A DNA stretch of 64,000 nt, from NCBI RefSeq assembly GCF_029873635.1, contig NC_080422.1:1654001-1718000 (forward strand), written 5' to 3'. The position numbers were made by a program, and so were the translations under genes. The notes under the pieces were generated by a model. It saw only the letters and a list, made by a program, of their open reading frames with translations. It searched no databases and was not told where the DNA came from. The DNA comes from Malania oleifera. Taxonomy: Eukaryota; Streptophyta; Magnoliopsida; Santalales; Ximeniaceae. The first letter of the stretch is position 1, and every line of letters begins with the position of its first letter. Positions 10,436-23,028 of the stretch are shown here, piece after piece.

Positions 10436-10933
10436 ACCCTGACCCGTCACGTGGGGTGCTACTTTAGTAACGTTTGTATTCATGATATCATATTCATTCT
10501 ATAAAAGCAACGGAAATAAATGAAACATCCTCCAAATACATTACCAGAATTCTAAACTATTATCATACATGGAAGTTTCCAAATTCTCATATCACAAACC
10601 ATAATAAAATACAAAACCCAACATGGTCCATCCAACCATTCTACATATCTAGGAATGTCAGACATAACTTAAATACATTAGAGTTTTTACAGACACTCAA
10701 AAAAACTAGCTATCACCCTACCCCGGAGCTCACTAAGTTCGATCTTGAGATGGTCCTGAAAAAATTTTTTTGTGCAACTTGTCAGTAAGACAAATTAAGT
10801 TAATATCAGTGTGTGACCAATATGAGTTTTAGTGTATACAGAAAACATCTCATTCTCCATTTAACCGAAATAGCGTTTCGCAAAATAATACTCACATACC
10901 TTTGAAAATATGCATTTGCTTTCACAATATGAA
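10436..10933 (-). mobile_element. LTR L, left part (outermost host LTR)
   Basis: LTR-type sequence in - orientation. It shares the CAGTAAGACAAATTAAGTTAA/TATCAGTGTGTGACC block found near the ends of the other long LTRs. It breaks at ATGAA (10929-10933), where element C starts, and resumes after ATAAA at 46463. The left edge is approximate. Confidence 0.5.
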
Positions 10934-11446
10934 TGTCACGCCCCGAACCCACAGATGTGGGCTCCAAGTGTGAATTTAGTAACCTAATATGTCTCTGTAT
11001 CAATTAAAACATACACGATATTACACTGAATGAGGGACCATCCCCATGGGGTACACATACCCTATACATTATCACATACACATACATACACATTAAGTAC
11101 GCAGCGGAAATGTTCTTTCTAATACATACAATGTACCATACCAAAGTCTATACATGACTAAAGTCTATGCTCCAAAATACAATACATACCCCCGGTGTCT
11201 ACAAAACCCAACAGTGACCACCTAATTACAAAATCAGTACTTACTCAAGTACTATATGTAGCTAACCGACAACCACGCCTTTCGAATGCTAGGACGCTAG
11301 TTTCGGCTACTCGAAGTGTAATGACCTGGAAAATACTGATATTTAAATATTAAAGAGAGAGGAAAATGGAAACAGGAACAAAAGAAGATAGTAGACTTCA
11401 TCGATGTTCGCTTTGCGTTCGTCAACAACATTGCATTTTGGAGATA

Positions 11447-11472
11447 ATAATAATAATAATAATAATAATAAT
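11447..11472. repeat. (AAT)n microsatellite in LTR A
   Basis: About eight AAT units. Confidence 0.9.
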
Positions 11473-11491
11473 TTCAAGGAATTGCCAGAAA

Positions 11492-11632
11492 ATTCGTAGA
11501 CGAATACAGGGTTTCGTCGACGAGAAAATACCGAGAGACAGATATGGGCTGCTTTGAATTTCGTCGACGAATACAGAGTTTCATCGATGAATTTAATGAA
11601 GGGTCAACGAGGTGACATATCTCGTCGACGAA
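11492..11632 (+). repeat. GTCGAC palindrome cassette, LTR A
   Basis: Five or six full or decayed copies of TCGTCGACGA lie just before CATAAATAG. The last is preceded by GTGACATATC, a decayed form of the GTGACGTGGC seen in sister LTRs. Confidence 0.85.
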
Positions 11633-12285
11633 TCTGGCAACATAAATAGTGGGAAATCGGGATTTTTTTTTTCATTTTCAGCGCCCCTTTCTCTCTCTCT
11701 CTCTCCTCTCTCTCTTTCTTTGTTTCCGGGCCTATTTCTCGCCGGATCGAAGATCTGAGGCTACCACAACGCTCCTGGCGAAATTCTTTGCAAGTCTACC
11801 GGAGTTGATCGTTGGAAAAGTTGGGTTGGATTTCGTCCCAATCTCAGGGTAAGACATTTTATTCAGTATTTTTCTTTCCCTCAGTTATGAGAAATGTTGT
11901 AGGTAAGAAAATATTGATATTTTGTTCTGGAGAATTGTGTTTTTAGGAAGTTGACCTAGGAACCCTGCGGGTATAGAGCCAGAATTTTTAGGGGCTTTTC
12001 AAAGTTAAGGTAAGCGAAATATGCTATGCTAGGAGTTTTCATAATGCTATTAGAGATTTCATGGACACATATTTATACCAGTTTATTATAAAGTATTTAC
12101 AGAATATGAATTTAAATGCTTGTGTGGTCTGAGTAGATTTTCACGTGATGAAGAATTTATACAACTTTTATAATGTATCATACTATACTGAATGCACAGA
12201 GATTATATAGAGAAATTTATATGCATATACAGCTTTTATATGAATAATTTCATGATACAGATATATATATACATACATACATATA

Positions 12286-12327
<42 letters not shown>
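12286..12327. repeat. (AT)n microsatellite in LTR A
   Basis: About 20 AT units followed by an (AC) run. Confidence 0.9.
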
Positions 12328-12337
<10 letters not shown>

Positions 12338-13500
12338 CACATATACATGTATATAGTTTTACTCAGATCAGTATATATATTACAATTTTATACAAAATAG
12401 TATGTACAGTGTTTAGCATGTCATGTTTTTCTTATTACCATAACATACAAAGTATATAGACAGAGTATATAGATAGATATACAGATGTAGCATCAAGATG
12501 CTACAGATACAATATACAGAGATTACAGTATTTACAATACATAAAGATAGCGTTATGGAAATTTTGGGAACATGATGAAAACAGTAAAAGAGTATATATG
12601 TATATAGTATCAGATCCCTATGGAAAGATTACAGACAGATATGGTTATAGAGCACGGTACCATTGCTATATACATATAGAGTGCAATCACATATTTCAGA
12701 TAATATGTGGGTACCATCTAACTGTGCTCGGAGTGGATGCAGCTCTCCAGTATGCTAGGTTGAGAGGGCCGGTTAGACGAGGCAGCAGCCAGTCCCGCGC
12801 TTAAGAGTGAATGCAATTTGGCCGGGCTGAGGTAGTGTAGAGTATGATGACTTACCTGGAGGGCCGACCAGGTTAAGTCCCGCCTATGGGCCGCACAACC
12901 TAGTCATGAGGGGTCAAATCATGACGTACAAAGTCCCAAGGATAAAACACAGTTATGTATATGTATATAGTTTTACAGTATATGATAAGTATGGTATGGT
13001 ATTATCAGTATGAAAAGTAGAAAATACAAACGATACAATATATTTTAAATTGTGAAAGAAAAATATGCTTTACAGATTATTTATTTCATTACAGTTCAGT
13101 TATTACTTAAAAGTACTCTTAACTTAGTTGCCACACACTAATAATAGTATATTTCCACTTACTAAGCGTCTGACTCACCCCATTACTTTAACATTTTTCA
13201 GGTGAGCCAGTTAGGCGAGCAGATCAGATGAGCGAATAGAGAGAGTGTTGATTACCCTGGTTATAGGGTGAGTTTTTTTTTTGACAAAGTTGTGTATATT
13301 TTTGGGTAGATGATGTTGGAGGGGTTAGTCTTGTATGGCTATGGCGAATATACACTGAATTTTGGTACTGTATAGTATATATATTTGAATGGTTGTATGA
13401 TTTATGTTTCCGCTACTTAGATACGGATATATAAATGGATAGAATTCTGAGGATATTACATGAAGGACCTAAAAAATATTTGTATAATCGAGGTGAGACA

Positions 13501-15837
13501 TGTAATGACGCGAAATTTAAAATAATTAGGAAATATAATAAATGAAATGGATTAATGGGTAATAAGGAAAAAAGAAAGAAATTAGAAGAGGAACAGCAGG
13601 CCTTGTCGACGAATGTCATGTCCTCGTCGACGAGTGTCCTTCTAAAGCTGGTGAATGAATCTAGTTGCTCGTTGACAAAGGAATCTAGAGAGAGTATATT
13701 TTGGAACTTTGAAATTCGGCAACGAGGGTATCTTCTCGTCAATGAAGTCTCTATAGTGCCTCGTCGACGAATCCATGTGTCTCATCGACGAAGCTCTGCT
13801 TATAAATAGAGAGTTCTTCATTTTTTCAGCGAAAACTCGCGACCTCTCTCTCCTCTCTCTCTTTCTAGGACGATTTTCCCACCTTCTCTCTTTGATTTCG
13901 GGTCGAATTTGACTCAGTTTGACAATTCGAAACTACCACGAGATTCGTGGGATCGTTCTTTGCAAGGCTGTAGGAGCTAATCGTTGGTTTAAGGGGTTTG
14001 GAAAATATCCCAAAATCAGGGTAAGTGAATTATTTTGGGATTTCCTTAATGAATATTGTTATTTGGAGCCTAGAAAGTAGTAAATAAGTATTTTCTTAAG
14101 ATTTGAGTTGATTGGAATTTATTTTAATTAAGTTAGGATTTTTGGATTCAGGGTCCAAGTGAACGCTGCGGGTATCGGTTCGGGGATCCTACCAACGTAG
14201 TTTAAAGTCAGGTAAGGGAGAAATTTATGTATTGAATCAAGTTTTTCATGAATTAAAAAGGATTATATGTTATTTATGTGTATATGTTTTTATGTGAGTT
14301 AAAAATGCCAGCCATGAAATTTACGTTTTCTAAACCTAGGATTGTTTATATAGTTATGTATATATGAAAGTAAAAGAATGAAAGTGAAAGGAATTTTCTA
14401 AGGAATTAAGTAAGAAATAAAATGTATTTTCAGCATATAAATGTTAATTATGGGTTGACTTATTTTGTAAGGAATGTATATAAATTTTATTGTTAAATTG
14501 TGTGACATGAGATTCTGTGCAAATATATGTTAAATGTATGAGATGTTGGCTAAATAAGTAAAGTATTGAGAATAAAATGTGATATGGACAATGTTACTTG
14601 TGTATGTTAAATGCAACCATGTAAATGTAAGACAGCTAAAAGACAGCCATGTTAGCAGTTTCTAGCGCATTTCTATGTGGACTAACTGATGATGGCTAAA
14701 GAGCAGCTGTAGTACGAATGAATGAAATGAAAATTTTATGCAATGAAATGACAATGGAATGACCATGAAATGAAATGACAAATGTGAACGAAGTAAATGG
14801 GAAAGAGTCACTTAAAGTGAAACGCAATGTTTAAGTTATGAACATGAACAGATGTGTATGAATGAATAATGACAGAAAGAAATAAGGTATTATGATATTA
14901 AAAGTATCTATATATATAGAATATATTACGATTGGGCGAGGCAAACTCTTCGCCTGAGGGCTTGTTGAGAAAGGCGAGTGCACTAGTAGTTTCAGATGTG
15001 GCAGTAACTGCATAACATACTAAGGTAAAGGAAACCTATTTGTATGGGCGGGTAGATTTTCCTATCCTTAGGACCTTTGCTGGTAAACTATTGTTGAATG
15101 TGTGAGTATGAGATCAAGTTAACACTTGAGGACTTACTGAGTAAGGTGAGTGCTCTAGTATGTTTTAGTTGTGACCTCAAGGTTGCGTAAGTATGAAAGC
15201 AGAGTGGTGCTACTTGTATGGGCGGGTAATCATCCATACCCTTGGGCAATCTCATGGGTTAAATATTTGCATGTGTTTATTTAAGTTCAGAAAACGATTT
15301 CAATTTTATGATAATGATTTGTAAATATATTTAAAATGATATCTATTTACCTCATGTGGCCACATGCTGTTTTAATATGTATGTTTCTTCCCTTACTGAG
15401 ATGTGTCTCACCCGAATATGATTATTTCTTTTTCAGGACATCCTCAAGGTCAGGCTTAGAGAGCTCGAGGGTTTTTAGCCTTTTGAGGATCGTATAAAGA
15501 GAAAGGGTATATGTTGATACTATTTTGGGGATGTAAATACTTATGTTTTATGTTTTATGCCGTTATGTTTTAAGGATGTTGTGAGAGAAATGGTTGTGAA
15601 TATACAGAAATGTGTTGGAGATCTATGTATCTATGCAAAATGCAGGTGATGGATAAATTTTATGGATTTATAGTTAGAAAATAGTACACCCTAGTATTAC
15701 GACATTATGATATTATAGTATAATGTTATATGGAGATTATGTTATGTTTTTTGCTGCGTATGTATTGATTTATGGATAATCAGGATTATATCAGGTATAA
15801 CACACCAAACCCGGGTTTATGGGTTTGGGACGTTACA
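13501..15837 (+). mobile_element. Solo LTR B (gypsy), inserted in the left LTR of C
   Basis: Runs TGTAATGACG to CGTTACA, 2337 bases, with a perfect AGACA duplication (13496-13500 and 15838-15842). It contains a palindrome cassette and TATAAATAG at about 13801. Its middle differs from most sisters: a GGGCGAGG...GGCGAGTGC module and two TTGTATGGGCGGGTA blocks (about 14930-15250), shared with solo LTR H. It ends with the CCTTACTGAGATGTGTCTCA block and a TTTTTCAGG. Confidence 0.9.
13603..13793 (+). repeat. GTCGAC palindrome cassette, LTR B
   Basis: Six or seven full or decayed TCGTCGACGA copies end just ahead of the TATA box at about 13801. Confidence 0.85.
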
Positions 15838-16547
15838 AGACACCTCTCAGTAAGGAAGAAAATATGTTATATCAGTATGTGGCATACAAGTGTTATTTCG
15901 ACATAAAACATGACATAATACAGTTCTAGTATTTTCACAATCCAGTTCCAGTACATACGATACCAAACATACTGTTAGTGTCGTCACACTTGAGCATCCG
16001 ATACCCTGCAATAACCAAAGCCCCATAACGATATCATTGCTAATACGGTGTCCACTCACACCCATTGGTGACCAATCGGAACAAACATGCGATATTTCAC
16101 ACCCTCGGATATAGAGCTGGACACTTTCGCCAATGGTATTTAGCCGAGAAATGGCATTTGCCTACAGTAATTAGCCAAGACGTGGCAAATTTCACAAAAC
16201 TTGGAACAATTTTAGAACTCATGTTCCTATACCCTTTAGCTTATGGTAGTTAGTTGTCACAACTGTTTTACAAAACCTTAACCCAAAAATCAAAACACGA
16301 ATTCAAAGGCTCCAAAACTATGAACCGAGTTCCCAAAACCTAAACATCAAAGAACTATGCTTCACTATAATTCTTACTACTACACATATACCGAAACGAA
16401 AATGAATTAGACCTTTACCTCGGTTTTGGGTCAAAACCCGAAAATAATCGAAACGAATTTTTGATCCGCTATCCTCGAAGAGATTCTCCTCCTAATCCAC
16501 GTAGTAACGTCGGATTGTTGATTCTAACAACCGACAGCCTGAAATCC

Positions 16548-16548
<1 letters not shown>

Positions 16549-16594
<46 letters not shown>
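16549..16594. repeat. (AG)n microsatellite in the left LTR of C
   Basis: About 22 AG units. The right LTR of C has a shorter run at the matching place (about 46081-46095), so the tract expanded or shrank after insertion. Confidence 0.92.
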
Positions 16595-16599
<5 letters not shown>

Positions 16600-16918
16600 G
16601 AGTTCTAAAGAGAGAGAGGTTTTAGATTTCTTAACCATGAAGCAATGGAAAATTCAACTTATAGACCTTTGACCTGGTCAGACTTGTAGTAACCCGACCC
16701 CAAGAAAAAATAAATAAATAAAATTAAAAATAAAATAAAATAAATAATAATAATAATAAATAATAAATAAACATAAAATAAATTAATAAATTAAGAGATA
16801 TTTTGGAGAAGATATTTTGAAAAGAGATATTTTGAGATATTTATATACAAATATCTTGGAGGAGATATTTATTTAGATTACCTAAGGGCTAAGTTAGGTT
16901 TTATTCTATAAATTCTCT

Positions 16919-16921
<3 letters not shown>

Positions 16922-16975
<54 letters not shown>
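16922..16975. repeat. (CT)n microsatellite in LTR D
   Basis: About 26 CT units directly downstream of the likely LTR TATA box. Confidence 0.93.
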
Positions 16976-16977
<2 letters not shown>

Positions 16978-18474
16978 ATCCTTCGCCGTCTGTCATCCGT
17001 TTCAAAAAACGGAGGGTACTGAGTGGATCAGAAGAGGAAACTCTACACTTTTAGTGGATCGAATCATCATTTCGAAGAGTTTCAGGTTTTCCCAAGAATC
17101 AAGGTAGAAATCTGATCCTAATTTTGATTCGATATTTGGATAGCAGTAGAAAACATAGTAAGGTTATGTTCTGTGGTTTTAGGTTTTCAGAATCTCGGGT
17201 TGTCGATTTGGACCGTTTTCATACGAACTTTCATTTCGAGTATAAGGTAAGGGGAATTTGATTACAACAACATATTTGGAAAACTAAACATCTAAAAAGT
17301 TAGTTTATGTTATTATGTATAATTTAACTGCTTATTTGTGAAATTCTACCGAGTAGAAATGTCGGTTTGACGATTTTACGATTTTTGGTAAAAATAAGGA
17401 TTTCAATGTATGATCTCCAAATTTTACAAATATTGTTAATTTGTGTTTATACTATAGTAGGAGTGTCACGACCTGCTCATTTTTCCACATATTTTTTTTT
17501 TATATATATAATATCAATATCACATATCCCATATTCCAACTCAGCCGGTCACAATCCACCTGGGCTCGTGGGCACCAGGGATATATCATAACATAAAGCA
17601 GAAGCCCTAGCAGCAGAAAATATACAAACATGTACATCTCAATACCATATACCACAATATACCAGAGTTACTACAATCACTGTATTTTCATATATACATC
17701 CTTAAAATAAAACCTAGGGACATTTCCCACAAAATCTAACTGTCCCTACAAAACTTACCCTTCAAAAAGGGCAGATAGACAGTACTATATTAGCGGGGCT
17801 TTTCCCGCTCTCCTATCCGGGGCTCCTGAAAAGTTAATAAGATTTAGGAGTGAGACACTTCTCAGTAAGGGAAATAAACTAATACTAATGTGTGGCAACA
17901 TGAGTATTCTGTGTTCAACATATATCATACATAACATGTTCAGTACTGTTTATTAAATCTAGTAAAACATACATATACCATTAAAACATGGCAGAACATA
18001 CTACATTTTTCATAATCATATTTCATCTCATATAATAATAATAATACAAAACATTCCTGGTAGGTTAGCTGGTTGTTGTCATGTATTACCCCCACATGAC
18101 TGGGTTGTGTAGCCCGAAGACGGGACCTGATAATGGTTGACCGACCACTGTTAAGTTAAACAGTAGTCTGTAAGTCCGATGGGTCTACCCAGACTAGTCT
18201 ATACACCAGGGGCGATAACAGTACAGTTCTTGAAAATAACCACATCGACCATCCAATCTCATACCACTCCGTACAGTGGCGTTAACACAAATATCATAAT
18301 CTCGAAGACCATGGACACATAGCAACGGTACCGTGCAAGTGCTAGCCTAGATCAAACCAACTAGGTTCTGATATCATATACATATACTAAAATTGTGATA
18401 CATGGATAACTCATATCATTAATTATCAAATCATTCATATCATTTTTCACATATACATATATCATGAAAATCAT

Positions 18475-18728
18475 CGGCCCGTATGCCGGTATTTCACATT
18501 TTATCATAGCTCGGCCTGTACATCGGCAAATCACATAGCACAGCCCGTACGCTGGCAAATCACATAACTCGGCCCGTACGCTGACAAATCACATAGCACA
18601 GCCCGTACACTGGCAAATCTCATCCACATAACACGGCCCGTACGCCGGCAAGCATATCCACATAGCACGGCCCGTACGCCGGCAAATCATATATATATAT
18701 ATATATATCTCGGCCCGTACGTCAGTTT
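18475..18728 (-). repeat. Tandem array of CGGCCCGTACGCCGGCAAAT units in LTR E
   Basis: About eight or nine units of 20-35 bases. Each has a CGGCC...GCCGG dyad core, separated by AT-rich spacers such as ATCACATA. One spacer is expanded to an AT microsatellite (about 18688-18708). Confidence 0.85.
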
Positions 18729-19440
18729 TCCATCATAGAAATCCATATCATCCTCATTCCCAAAAAACAGTATTTCACAACATTTCTATACTTATGCCAC
18801 ACTGAACAAATTTTCCATGTATTCAACATATCATCATTTAAATAGTATTTTCCAAATATAAATCATATATATAAATATATTTATTTTTTCTGAAACCAAA
18901 TGCTACATATATATACATGCATTTTCTCAAAACAAAATTAGTTTAGTTTATCCCCTTACCTGATTCTTGAAAAGCCCTTAAGAAAATCTTCCCCATACCC
19001 ACAAGGTTCTCAATTCAACACCCTGAAAATGAAAACTCGCAAAATTAAAGTTCAGTATTTTCGTTCGTACAACATTTTCTATAACTATCACTAAGTCAAA
19101 TTCGGCTTAAAAAGTCTTACCTCAATTTATGGATGATTCCCAATGTTCCCAATCAACACCCCTGAAAACGAAAACTTCCAGTATTAAACTTTAATATTTC
19201 AACGCGTATAACACTTTCTTCAACTGTCAAAAATCCAAATATTAAGTATAAAGCCTTACCTTGGATTTGGGATGAAATCCAACTTCGTTTTCCTGACGAT
19301 CCGCTCCGACAGATTTGCAGAGAACTTCGCCAGGAGCGTCGTAGTGGCTTCGGTTTGTTGATCCAACGTAAAACTGGCCCGGAATCGAAGAGAGAGAGAG
19401 TCGTAGGAGAGAGAGAGAGAACACACCAAATCCAAGCAAG

Positions 19441-19460
19441 CTTCTTGGAGAAGCTTGTAA

Positions 19461-19501
<41 letters not shown>

Positions 19502-19551
19502 TATCATGATAACTATTAATTAAAACAAAACTTCTTGGAGAAGCTTGTACC

Positions 19552-19610
<59 letters not shown>

Positions 19611-19620
19611 TTCTTTTCCT
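19441..19620. repeat. 90-bp tandem duplication around two AT microsatellites in LTR E
   Basis: CTTCTTGGAGAAGCTTGTA occurs at 19441 and 19531, each followed by a TATATA tract (about 19465-19498 and 19554-19602). The duplicated motif is itself a short palindrome (CTTCT...AGAAG). Confidence 0.85.
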
Positions 19621-20920
19621 TATCATACTATTAATTTTACTTGTTAATTTAATTTAATTATTTTATTTTATTATTTTATTATTATTATTATTTTTTTTTA
19701 AATTTTATTTTTCTCGGTTACTACAAGGAGAGGCTCGAATCCTTTATTTATTCAGTTAAACTATGTATATTGAATTTCTATCATTTAGCGGATTTTTGAA
19801 GCAATGAATGGAATTTTCTATACTATTGATATAGAATATGGGAACGAAGTTCCAAATTTGTTATATTGAGAATGTGATAAAGGAGGCCGGTGATACACCG
19901 AGCTGAATCAGTAAACAAAGAGGGGTAAACTGAGTAAAAAGACGCCGGTTTGAACCCAATGCTATTATTTGAATTTGTGAAAAATACTAGAATTGCGCAG
20001 GTTATCATATTTGTATAAATTGAATTTATGATATACGGAACCACAGCTTGAGAGTCCCGGGAGGGTTGAAAAATACTTTCTTTGCAGGGTGAAATGAAAC
20101 CACTGTTATATGATATGACACAATATCGTAGCTAGATGTACACGTGCAACCACACGTATTAAACGATGTGGGTACCAAGATGGTCGGCTAGCAAGGTGAA
20201 ACCATTGACTGATATTGGGCCAATGGAGGCAGTCAGATCGTATGTAGGTACTCGGCAGTGTTTGCACGAACAAGGCATTGGACAAGTATCAGTGCACAAC
20301 CCGAGTCACGGGGTAAAACTGGTTATAAGGATATTTTGCTGTTGGTCATTTGATAAATCATTAAATGGTCGAAAGACAGATGTGAGAATTTTGTAATATG
20401 AATAATGATATACCTGATGCACAACTGTATTATAAATACTTGATTTATATTTCAGATGTTGAATTAAAATATGCATGTATTGCAGTCACACACTATTGTA
20501 ACTCCTTCTTCCTTACTGAGAGGTGTCTCACCCTATCATACAACCTTTGTTTTCAGGTCCATCAGTGCGTCAGTCCTAATAGCAAAAAGGACTAGGAGAT
20601 TGTTTTTGAACAGCTTACGTAAGCATCTGAATCTTGTAGAAAAACTTAGATGAAGTTCCTTTTTGGAGGGTTGTAATAATGAGAAGTATTCTAAGTCCGA
20701 ACTTATGTAAATTATGGATGTATTAGTAAACTCTGGTATAAGTCTAGTAGTAATCTCAATGGATGTTTATGTTTTTCCGCGACATTTATATCATGATTAT
20801 GTATGATTTACACCTGTATGTCCCTGTTTAGGGCGGGTTGTTTCCATATCTTGAACAGGTATAGGTATTTGATATATGATAGTGACACCTGAGTCCGTGT
20901 AAAGGGCTAGGTCGTTACAA

Positions 20921-21117
20921 GACTCATCGACAAGATGGCATCCTCATCGACGAGCCGCAGAAGGAAGTTCGTCGACGTTAAGGTGAACTCATTGATGAGC
21001 TTAAGATTTCAGGACTTCCCAAAATCTCTCGGTATTACCTCATCGACGACCTACTGAATCTTGTCGCTAAGCTGCACAAGGGACTTCGTTGACGAGAAGA
21101 GAAGCCCCGTCGACGAG
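20921..21117 (-). repeat. GTCGAC palindrome cassette, left LTR of C
   Basis: Several full or decayed TCGTCGACGA copies. In - orientation they precede the LTR TATA-like CTATAAGTT, now displaced beyond insert D (about 16657). Confidence 0.8.
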
Positions 21118-21200
21118 CCTTGCTGATTTTTTTTACCCTTTTAATTTTCCTTCTCTTCTCTTATTTATTTAATACACCTATCTCGGGTCAGGTTCTTACA

Positions 21201-21888
21201 ACCTCCCCTCCTTACAAAAATTTCATCCTCGAAATTTGTAATCTCTCATTTACCAACTCAACAGCATACCCAAACGCATACCCGACTCTAGAAAAAGCCG
21301 ACGGCCACCCACATAACGGCCCCATCCCAAATATATACATACTCTCACTTATGGCGGAGGAATACCGTAGTTACGTACATACCACCTCGGGAGCTCACAA
21401 TATTACATACTGTCCCAAAGACTAACCATACATCTTTACTATGATAACAGAAAATTATCTACATACTCATACCGATCCTGCTACCAAGCTACTACTTAGA
21501 ACAACTGTGGATATTTTCGGAATATTTTCGTCTCTAACTCCCAAGAAGCTTCCTCAATTGCGTGATTCCACCACAGTACCTTCACTAACGATATCTCCTT
21601 GGTATGCAGCTTCTGAACTTTACAGTCTAGAATCTGAATGGGTATCTCCTCATATGCCAAAGCATCTCTAATCTCTAAAGATTCGTAACTAATCACATGC
21701 GACAGATCTTGCACGTACCTTCTTAACATGGATACGTGGAATACATCATGGATCCTCGAGAGCGTTGGGGGTAGTGCAATCCTGTAGGTCACCGGACCCA
21801 CTCATTTCAGTACCTCAAATGGTCTGATATACCTCGGGCTTAACTTGCCCTTCTTCCCGAACCTCATCACTCCTTTTATCGGAGCGAT
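21201..21888 (-). mobile_element. Element C: polypurine tract and 3' end of pol
   Basis: The purine-rich AAGGAGGGGAGG (- strand) adjoins the LTR. The - strand frame at 21496-21801 reads the integrase tail (SRIHDVFHVSMLRRYVQD, LVKVLWWNHAIEEASWELE), typical of Tekay/Del-type gypsy elements. A fossil part of element C, not a host gene. Confidence 0.8.
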
Positions 21889-21945
21889 TGTAGAGACCTG
21901 AATAATTATTGTTATTTAATAATAGAAGTAGAAAAGTAATAGGGT

Positions 21946-22132
21946 CTCGTTGACGAACAAGGGATTCGTCGATGAGAATACACGAGGGGATCGTCAACGA
22001 GGACGCGTCTCGTCGACGAGAAGATACCGAGGGGATTTATCGCAATTCTAAATTTCGTTGACGAGGAGTAAGTTTTCGTCGATGAATTGCCTTCTTGACC
22101 TCGTCGACGAAGTGACGTGGCTCGTTGACGAA
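21946..22132 (+). repeat. GTCGAC palindrome cassette, LTR F
   Basis: About seven full or decayed TCGTCGACGA copies. The last two flank GTGACGTGGC and end nine bases before TATAAATAGG. Confidence 0.88.
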
Positions 22133-22900
22133 GGTTAGTGTATAAATAGGCCTAACCCTTATTTTTTGGCCGAAAATTGTGCAAAAATTCTTCTCTCTCC
22201 CCTCAAATCGTCCCTCCTCCCTTCTCTCTAAGATTTCAGGTCGGATTCTCACTAGTTCAACGATCTAAAACCACCATGACACTCTTAGGAAAATTCTTTA
22301 CAAATCTACAAAATGGATCATCGGTGGAGTTGCCTTGAAATTTATCCCAAATTCAAGGTAAGACTTTTTATTCAAAATTTGATCTTTTTATAGTTATAAG
22401 AAATGTTGTATACGAAAAAATACTGAAATTTAGTTCTGAGAGATGTTGATTTCAGGGAATTAAACGAGGAACCTTGCAGGTGCAGGACCAGTATATTATA
22501 AGGGGTTCTTTCCAGAAATCAAATAAGGGAATAAACTAAAGCAGTGATTTTTTTCATGAAAATTATTATGAAATTATTAGTAATTTATGTTCAGAAAGCA
22601 TGTATTGTATGTAAGTATCACTGAGAAAATGTACATTTGGGAAAATACTGCTACTATACTAGAGTGTATGTTTTTAGTATAAAATGCCAGAAAATATGAT
22701 TTCAGTATAGAATATATGGTTTTATTCAGCATTGTGTGACATGAATATTCTTTTTACACAAATTATATGATGTCAAAGTAATTTTACAAATAAAGTATAT
22801 TTCAGTAATTTTCAGAGATTATGAAATATTGCAATACATTATGATTTTAAAATACATGATAAGTAAATTATATATTTAGATTGATATGTGTGAAATGTTC

Positions 22901-23028
22901 GGCGCAAGTTCGTGATCGATAGCTGGTGCAAGGCCGTGTATTATGTATGATTTCGGTGTAAGGCCGTATTTATGTATGAATTCGACGTAAGGCCGCAGAT
23001 ATGAAAGCAAACGGCGCAAGGCCGCATG
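22901..23028 (+). repeat. Decayed CGGC...GCCG tandem array, LTR F
   Basis: About five units of the form GGCGCAAGGCCG / GACGTAAGGCCG with AT-rich spacers. Equivalent in position to the arrays in E, G, M and N. Confidence 0.7.

Larger units (their letters stand above)
11317..13460 (+). mobile_element. Solo LTR A (gypsy), inserted in the left LTR of C
   Basis: Runs TGTAATGACC to ATATTACA, 2144 bases. Flanks CGAAG (11312-11316) and TGAAG (13461-13465) are a 5-bp duplication with one mismatch. On both sides the sequence matches the uninterrupted C-family copies at 28.8 kb and 45.3 kb. It contains the GTCGAC palindrome cassette, a TATA-like CATAAATAG (about 11640), a CGCCTATGGGCCGCACAACC block and a final GTCTGACTCACCCC-type block. 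No internal region, so a solo LTR. Confidence 0.88.
17464..19725 (-). mobile_element. Solo LTR E, same family as D but inverted, inserted inside D
   Basis: Runs TGTCACGACC to ACTACA, 2262 bases, with a perfect AGGAG duplication (17459-17463 and 19726-19730). Its reverse complement starts TGTAGTAACCGAG and then an AT-rich run, like the start of D, so the same family landed in its own kind in opposite orientation. It has no GTCGAC cassette but has a long CGGC...GCCG tandem array (18475-18728). Confidence 0.88.
16685..20919 (+). mobile_element. Solo LTR D, inserted in the left LTR of C and holding LTR E
   Basis: Runs TGTAGTAACC to TCGTTACA with a perfect AGACT duplication (16680-16684 and 20920-20924). 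The AGACTCGTCGA context is continuous in the right LTR of C. Without E it is about 1.97 kb. Its start is an AT-rich run followed by CTATAAATT (about 16908) and a long CT tract. It has no GTCGAC cassette. It ends with the usual CCTTACTGAGAGGTGTCTCA block (about 20512-20531). Confidence 0.87.

Noticed and set aside
18475-18728. CRISPR-like look of regularly repeated CGGCCCGTACGCCGG units
   Set aside because: Units and spacers vary in length, spacers are AT-rich and similar to each other, the array lies inside a plant LTR, and no cas-like gene exists. It is a tandem repeat within an LTR.
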